Below, one piece after another: positions 18,338 to 26,991 of a stretch of DNA of 64,000 nt. Below the pieces are notes generated by a model. The model was not told where the DNA came from and searched no databases. It saw only the letters and a list, made by a program, of their open reading frames with translations. The position numbers were made by a program, and so were the translations under genes. This DNA is from Acidobacteriota bacterium (GTDB lineage: Bacteria; Acidobacteriota; Blastocatellia; Pyrinomonadales; Pyrinomonadaceae): assembly GCA_016715115.1 (NCBI GenBank), contig JADKBM010000001.1:124001-188000 (forward strand). The letters are read 5' to 3'. The number at the start of each line of letters is the position of its first letter. The stretch's first letter is position 1.

Positions 18338-20563
18338 ATGTCAGCAGAACTAATCAAAGTCACGATAAACGAGCAGGAATACGAGGTTCCGAAAGGAGCC
18401 CGCCTGATCGACGTTTGTCACGAAAAGGGTTACGGAGTTCCGTCGTTTTGCTATTACGGCGATCTCGAAGTCCAGGCGTCTTGTCGTATGTGCCTCGTGC
18501 GCATCGAGAAGATGCCGAAACTTCAGACCTCGTGCACGATCTCGTGCACGGACGGGATGATCGTCACGACGCAAAGCGAGGAGATCGAAAAGGCGCAGCG
18601 TTCGATGGGCGAGTTTCTGCTCGCCAATCACCCGCTTGATTGCCCTGTTTGCGACCGAGGCGGCGAGTGCGAGCTTCAGGAAGTCATTTTCGATTGGGGC
18701 GAAGTTGAAGAGCGCTTTTCGGAAAAGAAGAACGCTCAGCCCGAGAAATATCTGTCGCCGATCGTCGCCAACGATCCGCAGCGCTGCATCGTTTGCAAAC
18801 GCTGCACGCGCGTCTGCCACGAATGGATGGGTGAAGACGCGATCGAGGCCGGAAACCGCGGCGCGAACACCGTTATCGGAACTTACGGCGGTTGGTTGGG
18901 TTGCTCGCAATGCGGAAACTGCATCGAGGTCTGCCCGACCGGAACGCTGCTCGACGGAACCTACCGTCACGAAACGCGTCCCTGGGAACTCGATCAGACG
19001 GTGACCACCGATCCGTACGGTTCGGACGGAATGCAGATCTCGATCGGCACGCGCGGCGGCAAGGTTCACCGCGTTGTCGCCCGCGACCGATATGTCAACG
19101 GTCTTAACGGCGAGTTTCTCGACGTCAAGGCTCGTTTCGCGCACGATTTCATCAACTCGCCGGATCGCATCAAGACGCCGTTGATCCGCTACAAAAAAGG
19201 CGGCAAACTGATTCCCGCGACGTGGGACGATGCGATCGCGCACGTCGCCGCGAAATTCAAGGAACACGGCAAGAACGTCGGCGTCGTCGCTTCGCCGCGG
19301 CTGACGAACGAGGCTGTTTTCGCGCTCAGGAAATTCGCGCAAGATGTTGTGCACTCAGATGGTTACGCCGTTTCGGACGTTTCCGATCCCGGTCCGTTTT
19401 TCGAAAATTTGAGCGCGCCGCTCTGCACGCATAAGGAGATTCGTTACGCAAGAACGATCCTTCTCGTCGGCGGCGAACCGGAAGAAGAACAGTCGTTCAC
19501 GGCGAAGCAGATCCGCCAGGCGGTCAAGAACGGCGGCGCGAAACTGATCGTCATCAACGACACTCCGATCCGACTCAATTCGGCGGCGAGCCAGTTCGTC
19601 CATATCAATCCGAATTCGTACGATGCCTTTGTTTCGACGTTCATCGGCAACGGCAAAGAGACCGGAAAGCTGGGCATCGACGCAAAAGAGATCGACGCGA
19701 TCAACCGGACCATCAGCGAAACCGAGGGCGATCTGATCATTATGGTCAGCGGCGAGCTTTCGGCGGACGCGCAGGCAGCGCTTGCCGGTTCGGCCGCCAG
19801 ATTCGGCGCGGAAAACCGTCGCGTGCTGCTTCATCCGTTGTCCCGCTACAACAACTCGGTCGGCGCGCACGATATGACTCCGGGACGGAAGCCGGTCGCG
19901 GATGTCGTCAAATCGGCAAAGGCGCTGCTTATCGGCGGAAGCCTTCAGGATGCTTCGGTACTTGCCGGCAAGGATTTCGTCGTGGTTCAGGAGCTTTTTG
20001 AAACTGAAACGACGACTCACGCGGACGTCGTGCTTCCCGCCGCGAGCTTCGCCGAGGTCGATGGCACGTATACCAATAATTCCGGATTCGTCCAACGCGT
20101 CCGCCAGGCACTCGAACCGCAAAACCAGGCGAAGGCCGACTGGGTGATCACCAGTCTCATCGCCCGCGAGATGGGAGTCGATTTCGGCTTCAACTTCGCG
20201 GCGACGGCAGTTTTCAAGGCGATCGCCGATTCGACTCCGGCGTACGAAGGCCTGCGTTACCCGAATCTGAAAGATGAATCGCGGCCGGTTCAGGTAAAGC
20301 ACGCCGTTTCGACCCCGGACGTTTCCGAACGGTTTAAGGCACTAGCCGAAAGCGCGTCGAAGCTTCCGGACGCGGCCGAGAAGTTCAACGAAACGCCGCG
20401 CGTCGGACACAAACTGCATCGGTTGACGACGATGACGTCGAAGACGCCGCAGTTTCATCTGCTCGCGGCGGGCAATCCGAAACCGGAGAGCCTTTTCGTT
20501 TCGCCGCTGGTCCAGCTCAATCCCGACGGGAGCCGTCGAGATTCGGCCGTGGCAGCGGGTTAG
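18338..20563 (+). CDS. nuoG: NADH-quinone oxidoreductase subunit G
   Basis: Largest peripheral subunit, carrying several iron-sulfur clusters on a molybdopterin-oxidoreductase-like scaffold. The 741 residues contain the [2Fe-2S] ligands (SFCYYGDLEVQASCRMC, then LQTSC), the His/Cys cluster HPLDCPVCDRGGECELQ, and two four-Cys ferredoxin motifs (RCIVCKRCTRVC and GCSQCGNCIEVCPTG), then the long C-terminal domain. The ATG at 18338 (MSAELIKVTI) is preferred to a TTG two codons earlier, as it starts the ferredoxin fold directly. It begins 13 bases after the bTHX stop. Confidence 0.95.
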   Translation: MSAELIKVTINEQEYEVPKGARLIDVCHEKGYGVPSFCYYGDLEVQASCRMCLVRIEKMPKLQTSCTISCTDGMIVTTQSEEIEKAQRSMGEFLLANHPLDCPVCDRGGECELQEVIFDWGEVEERFSEKKNAQPEKYLSPIVANDPQRCIVCKRCTRVCHEWMGEDAIEAGNRGANTVIGTYGGWLGCSQCGNCIEVCPTGTLLDGTYRHETRPWELDQTVTTDPYGSDGMQISIGTRGGKVHRVVARDRYVNGLNGEFLDVKARFAHDFINSPDRIKTPLIRYKKGGKLIPATWDDAIAHVAAKFKEHGKNVGVVASPRLTNEAVFALRKFAQDVVHSDGYAVSDVSDPGPFFENLSAPLCTHKEIRYARTILLVGGEPEEEQSFTAKQIRQAVKNGGAKLIVINDTPIRLNSAASQFVHINPNSYDAFVSTFIGNGKETGKLGIDAKEIDAINRTISETEGDLIIMVSGELSADAQAALAGSAARFGAENRRVLLHPLSRYNNSVGAHDMTPGRKPVADVVKSAKALLIGGSLQDASVLAGKDFVVVQELFETETTTHADVVLPAASFAEVDGTYTNNSGFVQRVRQALEPQNQAKADWVITSLIAREMGVDFGFNFAATAVFKAIADSTPAYEGLRYPNLKDESRPVQVKHAVSTPDVSERFKALAESASKLPDAAEKFNETPRVGHKLHRLTTMTSKTPQFHLLAAGNPKPESLFVSPLVQLNPDGSRRDSAVAAG

Positions 20564-20567
20564 GTCT

Positions 20568-21047
20568 ATGAAATTTGCCGCGTTTTTGCTTTTCGTTTTT
20601 TTCGGCGGCTTGAAGATTTTTGCGCAGGACGGCAGCGATATGAAGTATGTCAAGCCGTCCGATTTGAACGATTCGCATCTCGGACGTACGCTGCATATCG
20701 ATTTCTTCAGGAGATCGTTCTCGTTTTTTGGTTCGCCGCGCGATTTGGATTCGATCGAGATCGACCTCGACGGCCGAAAGTCGAGATTTGTCGAGCACCG
20801 CGTCGATGACGGTTTCAACAACTGGTTCAAGGATCAGTATCTTGAGGCGGTTGAGATTATTGACCGGTCGCGTTTGCGGATCGTTCGATTTGAACTCTTG
20901 AAGTTAGCCGGCGACAGTATATTTGTTCGCGCGTATTTTCGCTGTTTCGACAAAAAAGGCGTTGAATCGCCGGCGAAAGCGTTCAGTCGCGAACTGACGT
21001 TCAAAAAGGCGGACATTGCCGAACTTTTGTTTGAGGCTTCGAACTGA
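20568..21047 (+). CDS. Exported protein of unknown function
   Basis: The 159-residue product has a clear signal peptide (about residues 1-19, cleavage near KIFAQ) and a mixed alpha/beta body of strand-like, charged segments with no recognised motif. It begins 4 bases after nuoG and is followed by nuoH after 24 bases, so it is translated from the nuo message. No cysteine pattern or membrane helix beyond the signal. Confidence 0.65.
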   Translation: MKFAAFLLFVFFGGLKIFAQDGSDMKYVKPSDLNDSHLGRTLHIDFFRRSFSFFGSPRDLDSIEIDLDGRKSRFVEHRVDDGFNNWFKDQYLEAVEIIDRSRLRIVRFELLKLAGDSIFVRAYFRCFDKKGVESPAKAFSRELTFKKADIAELLFEASN

Positions 21048-21071
21048 TTTCCGTTCGATGCGTTTTGAGAA

Positions 21072-22193
21072 ATGGAACAAATCTTAAAAACAGCGTTTCC
21101 GTTCATCGTTTTCGCGACCGCGATCGGCGTCGCGTTCGGCGGCGTGATGGTTGTCGTCGCGTACACGGTGCTTGCCGAACGAAAAGTCCTCGGCTGGATT
21201 CAGGGCCGCATCGGACCGAATCGCGTCGGCCCGTGGGGACTTTTGCAGCCGTTCGCGGATCTCCTGAAGTTCATATTCAAGGAAGATCTGACGCCGGACA
21301 AATCGACGAAGTTTATGTACTTCCTCGCGCCGCTCGTCGCGCTGACGTGTGCGCTGCTCCCGATGGTCGTTTACCCGTTCGGCCCGCAGATCAGCGATCC
21401 ATTGAGCTGGCTCGTTCCGAAGGTCGAGGGGATCGCCTATCTCGGACCGGTCGTCGCATATGTCGCGGAAGCAGCGAAAGAGATGCCGCTGACGATCGCG
21501 CGGATCGACGTCGGCGTGCTCTTCGTGCTCGGCATCACATCGGTCGGTGTTTACGGGATCGCGCTCGCGGGCTGGTCGTCGAACAACAAATACAGCCTGA
21601 TGGGCGGTTTGCGTTCGTCGGCGCAGATGATCTCGTATGAACTCGCGATGGGGGCGTCGGTGCTCGGCGTCGTGATGCTTGCCGGAACGCTTGACCTGAA
21701 CGGCATCATTTTCGCCCAGGCGCAATCGCCTTTCAAGTGGTACATCATCCCGCAGTTCATCGGCTTCATCGTTTTTCTGATCGCGGCCTTTGCCGAAACG
21801 AACCGCGTTCCGTTCGACCTGCCGGAAGCCGAAACCGAGCTTGTCGCGGGCTTCCACACCGAATACTCGGCGCTCAAATTCGCGCTCTTTTTTATGGCGG
21901 AATACGTGAATATGTTCACGGTTTCGGTGATGTGCACCGTTCTTTTTCTAGGTGGCTGGTATGTCCCGGGTCTTTCGCGGATATTCGAGGTCGGGTCGAT
22001 TCCGTACGCGCTGATCAGCGTCGGCGCGTTCGTCGCCAAGATCTGCGCCTTCCTGTTCTTTTACATCTGGGTCCGGGGAACATTGCCGCGCTTCAGATTC
22101 GACCAACTGATGAACTTCGGTTGGAAGTTCTTGCTGCCGCTCGCGCTGGCAAACGTGATCCTGACGATCATCGTCGTCTTTTTGTTGAATTAG
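21072..22193 (+). CDS. nuoH: NADH-quinone oxidoreductase subunit H
   Basis: Membrane subunit at the junction with the peripheral arm, forming the quinone entry and first proton path. The 373-residue protein has about eight membrane helices, the loop ERKVLGWIQGRIGPNRVG with PWGLLQPFADLLKF, and the conserved acidic loop AETNRVPFDLPEAETELV followed by GFHTEYSALKFALFFMAEY. nuoI would normally follow, but nuoJ starts 56 bases later. Confidence 0.97.
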   Translation: MEQILKTAFPFIVFATAIGVAFGGVMVVVAYTVLAERKVLGWIQGRIGPNRVGPWGLLQPFADLLKFIFKEDLTPDKSTKFMYFLAPLVALTCALLPMVVYPFGPQISDPLSWLVPKVEGIAYLGPVVAYVAEAAKEMPLTIARIDVGVLFVLGITSVGVYGIALAGWSSNNKYSLMGGLRSSAQMISYELAMGASVLGVVMLAGTLDLNGIIFAQAQSPFKWYIIPQFIGFIVFLIAAFAETNRVPFDLPEAETELVAGFHTEYSALKFALFFMAEYVNMFTVSVMCTVLFLGGWYVPGLSRIFEVGSIPYALISVGAFVAKICAFLFFYIWVRGTLPRFRFDQLMNFGWKFLLPLALANVILTIIVVFLLN

Positions 22194-22249
22194 TTTAGAG
22201 TTCCGCCTGAGGGCGGCGTTCGGAGTTCCGCGTTCACGCGGCAAATTCT

Positions 22250-22807
22250 ATGGCAACCACAGTCTTGTTTTTCATTTTCGCCGGACTCGCGATCGGATGC
22301 GCGATCTCGATGGTCTATCATCGCAATCCGCTTTATTCGGCGGTTTCGCTGGTCGGAGTCTTTGTCGCGCTGTCGTGCATCTACGTGACGCTTGCGGCGC
22401 CGTTCATCGCGGCGGTCCAGATCCTGGTTTACGCCGGAGCGATAATGGTGCTTGTCATCTTCGTGATAATGCTGCTCAACCTCGATCGTGACAAACCGGT
22501 GACCCGCCTCCGCTATTTGTACGCGGTCGGTGGATTTCTCGGGATCATCCTGCTGGCGCAGACGTTCTTCATCGTCGCGGTCGTCATGAAAGGACCGAAA
22601 ACCAGTATCGATCCGCAGGAAACGGTCGGCAAAACGCTGTCGATCGGGACGAATATGTACACCGAATATCTGCTGCCGGTCGAGATCGTCGGGGTTTTGC
22701 TTTTGATGGCGATCATCGGCGGCGTCATTCTGGTGCGGCGTTTGAGTCAACCGGAAATCGAACTGGTCGTCGAACAGGAAATGGAACGACGACATATTGG
22801 GGACTAG
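22250..22807 (+). CDS. nuoJ: NADH-quinone oxidoreductase subunit J
   Basis: Small membrane subunit of the proton-pumping arm. In 185 residues there are about five membrane helices, with the conserved HRNPLYSAVSLVGVFV and YAGAIMVLVIFVIMLLNLD segments (the latter bearing the pi-bulge helix). It follows nuoH directly in the place where nuoI is usually found. Confidence 0.94.
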   Translation: MATTVLFFIFAGLAIGCAISMVYHRNPLYSAVSLVGVFVALSCIYVTLAAPFIAAVQILVYAGAIMVLVIFVIMLLNLDRDKPVTRLRYLYAVGGFLGIILLAQTFFIVAVVMKGPKTSIDPQETVGKTLSIGTNMYTEYLLPVEIVGVLLLMAIIGGVILVRRLSQPEIELVVEQEMERRHIGD

Positions 22808-23013
22808 GGATTTGGGATGTGGGATGTGGGATTTGGGAATTCGGATTTGGGATTTGGGAATTCGGATTTGGAAATTGGGAATTGGGAATTGGGAATTGGG
22901 AATTGGAATTTTGAATAGGAATTTGGAATTCAGGGTCTTTCGAGGTAATTGAGTTGTTTTTTGAATTTGCTGCGTTTCTGAGATCCGAAATCAGAAATCA
23001 CAATTCCGAAATT
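22808..23013 (+). repeat. 7-nt-periodic array between nuoJ and nuoK
   Basis: The forward section (about 22808-22915) is built of 7-base units GGGATTT, GGGATGT, GGGAATT and CGGATTT, including at least four consecutive GGGAATT. A short reverse-complement arm (about 22980-23013; units TCCGAAA/TCAGAAA) precedes nuoK. No open reading frame of note lies inside. Confidence 0.85.
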
Positions 23014-23018
23014 AGATT

Positions 23019-23324
23019 ATGGAACCGAGTTTATCAACTTATCTGGCGCTCTCCGGCATATTGTTCACGATCGGCGCGGTCGGCGTGATCTTCAAACGCA
23101 ACGCGATCGGGATGTTTATGTGCATCGAGTTGATGCTCAACGCCGTTAACCTGACGTTCATCGCGTTCTCGCGTCATTACGCGGACGTGACGGGGCAGTT
23201 GTTCGTCTTTATGGTGATGAGCGTCGCGGCCGCCGAAGCCGCCGTCGGACTCGGCATCATCATCGCGTTCTTCCGCAACCGCGTTTCGGTTGACGTCGAC
23301 GACGCGAGCATTTTGAAGAATTAA
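23019..23324 (+). CDS. nuoK: NADH-quinone oxidoreductase subunit K
   Basis: Small MrpC-like membrane subunit of 101 residues with three helices. It has the conserved glutamate in the middle helix (MFMCIELMLNAVNLTFIAFS) and the C-terminal helix VAAAEAAVGLGIIIAFFRNR. Separated from nuoJ by the 7-nt-periodic array. Confidence 0.95.
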   Translation: MEPSLSTYLALSGILFTIGAVGVIFKRNAIGMFMCIELMLNAVNLTFIAFSRHYADVTGQLFVFMVMSVAAAEAAVGLGIIIAFFRNRVSVDVDDASILKN

Positions 23325-23419
23325 GGGCACTTCCGGCGGAACGACGGTCAGGCGTTATCGGAATCGTTTGAGATCGCGTTTGATCCGGCCGTCAAGTTGA
23401 ACGACTGAAATCACTGGAT

Positions 23420-24652
23420 ATGGACAAAATAGTCAGAAACATCGGAATTATCTTCGTTTTCGCCGGTTGCATTACCGTCACGGCTTCCGCCGTCGAGAGC
23501 AACGTCCCGCATTCAACTGCCCGGCCGCTCGTCGTCGGGACGCCCTGTACGACGAGCGTTTCGCAGAAGGAAATCGGATTTCTGCTAGCGGGTGGCTCAC
23601 CGGAAACACGGCGGAAGATGACCGATCCGGCCTTCAGGAAACAGCAATTCGACGATCTGAGGAGGATGTTCGCGATCGCCTGTCAGGCCGTCAAGGACGG
23701 CTTTGCCGACGAATCCGACAGTGGTGCGGTGCTGAAGCTTATGGAGATCGGCGTGATCGCGCAGGAATACGACCGGATCACGTCCAAGACGAGCGGCGCG
23801 ACGCAGTATGAATGGATAACGACCGAACAGATCGAAGAGTTTTACGGCGATCGGCAGAATTTGACCGACTTTGAAAACTTCCAGGCGCTCCAAAAGCGGA
23901 AAAGCCCCGAAGAGACGCAAGACGGGCCGGAAGCACGTCGGGAATTCGCCGTGATGATGATCGCCTACCGCGAATCGCTGGAACGCGCGAACGAACTGCC
24001 GGCGGACTTCCGGGAACGGACGGATTTTGCGGTCAGGGCCCAGCAGGCGCAGTATTTGAATCGGCTGTACTCCGAACGCGTGTTGGCTCCGAAAACGAAG
24101 GCAACTGACGCCGAGATCGACGCATATATCGCCGCCAGACCGCAGTATTCAACGGTGGCGAAGAGGAACCGCGCCGAGGGCATCTTGAAACGGGCGTTGG
24201 CGGGCGAGAACTTTGCCGTGTTGGCGCGGACGAACTCGGAAGATCCGGGCAGCAAAGCGGCAGGCGGTCTGTACGAAAACGTGGTTCCCGGCACCTTCAT
24301 AGATGATATTGAAACGGCAGCGCTCCGGCTCGCACCGGGCGAGATCGCTCGGCAGCTGGTCGAATCGTCGTTCGGGTTTCATATCGTCAAGCTCGAACGA
24401 AAGGGCGAGACTCGTGACGCCAACGGAAAGCTGGGTATGACATTCGACGTGCGCCACATCCTGATCTCGACGATGGTCAAAGAATCGAATTCACCCGCCG
24501 CCCGTGAAATTCCGGTGCGGGAGTTCGTCCGCAATACGATTGAAGACGAGCGCGAGAAGTTGGCGATGGACGCAATCGTGAAGGCGAATCCGGTGACGAT
24601 CGCCGGCGAAGCGCCGAACGCGACAAAAAAACCGGCACCACGCAAGAAGTAA
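23420..24652 (+). CDS. Exported parvulin-type peptidyl-prolyl isomerase
   Basis: The 410-residue product has an N-terminal signal (about residues 8-25), an N-terminal helical SurA/PpiC-like chaperone region, and a PPIase domain at about residues 245-325 (LARTNSEDPGSKAAGGLYEN, then ESSFGFHIVKLERKGETR), with a second histidine-containing repeat DVRHILISTMV after it. Such proteins help fold secreted or outer-membrane proteins. It sits between nuoK and nuoL, but no direct link to complex I is shown. Confidence 0.85.
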   Translation: MDKIVRNIGIIFVFAGCITVTASAVESNVPHSTARPLVVGTPCTTSVSQKEIGFLLAGGSPETRRKMTDPAFRKQQFDDLRRMFAIACQAVKDGFADESDSGAVLKLMEIGVIAQEYDRITSKTSGATQYEWITTEQIEEFYGDRQNLTDFENFQALQKRKSPEETQDGPEARREFAVMMIAYRESLERANELPADFRERTDFAVRAQQAQYLNRLYSERVLAPKTKATDAEIDAYIAARPQYSTVAKRNRAEGILKRALAGENFAVLARTNSEDPGSKAAGGLYENVVPGTFIDDIETAALRLAPGEIARQLVESSFGFHIVKLERKGETRDANGKLGMTFDVRHILISTMVKESNSPAAREIPVREFVRNTIEDEREKLAMDAIVKANPVTIAGEAPNATKKPAPRKK

Positions 24653-24721
24653 GGGACCGGACGACGGGCGGCACCACGGACGCATCTTTTCGACACGTCC
24701 GGCAGTGATACTAATAGCAAA

Positions 24722-26911
24722 ATGGCTGAGAACAATCTTTTAAGTCTGATCATATTCGCACCGCTTGCCGGCGCAGTCATCAACTGGCTGGTCGGCGGCA
24801 AGCTGAAGAACGAACTCTTCAGCGGCGTGCTCGCCTGCGGCACGATCTTCGTCTCGATGATCGTCGCTTTCTACATCGCTTTCATTGCCGACGGCGGCGC
24901 TCTTCACGCCGACAAACCGGTCCTCGATCATCTCTGGACGTGGATGCAGGTCGGCGGATTCCGCGCGGACTTCGGCCTCGGAATGGATCGCCTGAGCGGT
25001 ATCTACGCGTGCTTCGTGACCTTGGTCGGCTTTCTGATCCATATTTTCGCGACCGGCTATATGCACGGGGACAAGGGTTTCTATCGCTTTTTCGCGTATA
25101 TGAACCTGTTTATGTTCTCGATGCTGACGCTCGTGCTCGCCGACAACTACCTGCTGATGTTCGTCGGTTGGGAAGGCGTCGGACTCTGCTCTTACCTGCT
25201 GATCGGTTACTACATCAAAAAGGACGAAGCGCGCGAAGCGGCCAAAAAGGCGTTCGTGATGAACCGCATCGGCGACTGGGGCGTGCTGATCGGGATTTTC
25301 CTTCTCTTCTCGCTGACCGGCACGATCTCTTTCTTCGACAAAACCGTCGACGGCGTTCAGGTTCAGAGTGTTTTCAACTACGTTCTTGCCAATATGTCGG
25401 CCGATCCGTTCACCTGGGGCGCGATCGTCGCGGGCGGAATGACATCGGTCGGAGTCCTGCTTTTCATCGGCGCGACCGGCAAATCGGCGCAGATCCCGCT
25501 TCTGACGTGGTTGCCGGACGCAATGGCCGGCCCGACGCCGGTTTCGGCGTTGATCCACGCGGCGACGATGGTCACCGCGGGCGTTTATCTCGTCGTCCGC
25601 TCGAACGCGATCTACCAGTTTGCACCGACGGCGATGTGGATCATCGCGGTTATCGGTGCGGCGACGGCGATCTTTGCGGCGACGATCGCCATCGCCCAGA
25701 ACGACATCAAGAAAGTTTTGGCCTATTCGACCGTTTCGCAGCTCGGATTTATGTTTCTTGCGGCCGGCGTCGGGGCGTTCGTCGTCGCCATCTTCCACGT
25801 GATGACGCACGCGTTTTTCAAAGCGCTGTTGTTCCTCGGCTCGGGCTCGGTGATCCACGGAATGCATCACGAGCAGGATATGCGCAAGATGGGCAACCTG
25901 CGGAAGTATATGCCGGTCACCTTCATCACGATGTGCACCGGATGGCTGGCGATCGCCGGAATCCCGATCTTCGCCGGATTCTTCTCGAAAGACGAAATTC
26001 TCTATAAGACCTTCGCTGCCGACAAATACTTCCCCGCCGGGGCTTTTCCCGGAGAAGAAGTGTTGTGGACCGTCGCTATCATCACCGCTCTTTTGACGGC
26101 CGTTTATATGACGCGAATGATGGTGATGACCTTTTGGGGCAAGGAGCGCTTTCACGAGGAAGAAGCCGAAGTCCACGCATATTCGGGCCACGACGACTCG
26201 CAGACGGACGCGCATTCGGACGTTCACGACGAAGAAGACGAACATCATCATTTGCCTGCCGATTTCAAACCGCATGAATCGCCGTGGGTGATGACCGTGC
26301 CGCTCATCGTGCTCGCGTTTCTCTCGACGGTCGGCGGTTTGATCGGAGTCCCGTATGCGATGAGTTCGCTGGTCGGAGCCGGCGAGGTGAATGCGTTCGA
26401 ACACACGCTCGAACCGGTTGTCGCCGAAAAGGCGAAAGGCGCGCACGACGAACACGGAGCGACGGCTCCGCAAGCTGAATCAAAAAAGACCGAACCGGCG
26501 GCCGATCATAACGCGCATTCGCCCGAGGTCATCTTGAAGGAACTCCTTTTGGCCGGACTTTCGGTCGTCGTCGCGTTGCTCGGAATGGGTATCGGCTGGG
26601 TTCTCTTCCAAAAGGACCCGCTCCGCAAAATGCCGAAGATCCTCGAGGAAAAATGGCGGCTTGACGAGTTTTACAATGGGTACATCGTCGATCCCCTGAC
26701 GAATTTGTCGCGTGCCGTTCTGTGGAAGGGATTCGACCTCGGCGTCGTCGACGGATTCGTCAACGGCATCGGATCGCTCGTCGCGGCGCTCGGCGGAACG
26801 ATCCGTCGTGTCCAGATGGGCTTTGTACGCGGTTACGCGGCGTTCATCCTGCTCGGCGCGCTGGTCGTGATCGGCTATTTCGTTTATTACGGATTGAAGC
26901 TTATTAGATAA
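24722..26911 (+). CDS. nuoL: NADH-quinone oxidoreductase subunit L
   Basis: Antiporter-like subunit at the far end of the membrane arm, with the long lateral helix. The 729 residues show the signatures FVGWEGVGLCSYLLIGYY, LPDAMAGPTPVSALIHAATM and LAYSTVSQLGFMFLAAGVGA. Odd: a His/Asp/Glu-rich insertion at about residues 476-520 with nine histidines, including HHH, and a second charged, His-containing stretch near 570-605. These lie in loops between membrane helices and are not part of the usual NuoL core. They suggest metal binding or a flexible linker. Confidence 0.96.
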   Translation: MAENNLLSLIIFAPLAGAVINWLVGGKLKNELFSGVLACGTIFVSMIVAFYIAFIADGGALHADKPVLDHLWTWMQVGGFRADFGLGMDRLSGIYACFVTLVGFLIHIFATGYMHGDKGFYRFFAYMNLFMFSMLTLVLADNYLLMFVGWEGVGLCSYLLIGYYIKKDEAREAAKKAFVMNRIGDWGVLIGIFLLFSLTGTISFFDKTVDGVQVQSVFNYVLANMSADPFTWGAIVAGGMTSVGVLLFIGATGKSAQIPLLTWLPDAMAGPTPVSALIHAATMVTAGVYLVVRSNAIYQFAPTAMWIIAVIGAATAIFAATIAIAQNDIKKVLAYSTVSQLGFMFLAAGVGAFVVAIFHVMTHAFFKALLFLGSGSVIHGMHHEQDMRKMGNLRKYMPVTFITMCTGWLAIAGIPIFAGFFSKDEILYKTFAADKYFPAGAFPGEEVLWTVAIITALLTAVYMTRMMVMTFWGKERFHEEEAEVHAYSGHDDSQTDAHSDVHDEEDEHHHLPADFKPHESPWVMTVPLIVLAFLSTVGGLIGVPYAMSSLVGAGEVNAFEHTLEPVVAEKAKGAHDEHGATAPQAESKKTEPAADHNAHSPEVILKELLLAGLSVVVALLGMGIGWVLFQKDPLRKMPKILEEKWRLDEFYNGYIVDPLTNLSRAVLWKGFDLGVVDGFVNGIGSLVAALGGTIRRVQMGFVRGYAAFILLGALVVIGYFVYYGLKLIR

Positions 26912-26916
26912 GAGAC

Positions 26917-26985
26917 GATCTTTGGTCTTCGAACTTTGATCTTGGATAGAACGAAGATCAAAGATGAACAATCAAAGTTCACACC
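26917..26985 (+). repeat. 7-nt-periodic inverted repeat between nuoL and nuoM
   Basis: The forward arm (26917-26946; GATCTTT/GGTCTTC/GAACTTT/GATCTTG) is followed by a 6-base spacer and a reverse arm (26953-26985; AAGATCA/AAGATGA/ACAATCA/AAGTTCA). They can pair over much of their length. nuoM starts 7 bases downstream. Confidence 0.75.
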
Positions 26986-26991
26986 AATAAA

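Noticed and set aside
24740..26473. Long open frame (577 codons) on the minus strand inside nuoL
   Set aside because: It is the antisense shadow of a GC-rich gene. Its product is Arg/Asp/His-rich with no domain, and NuoL on the plus strand is certain.
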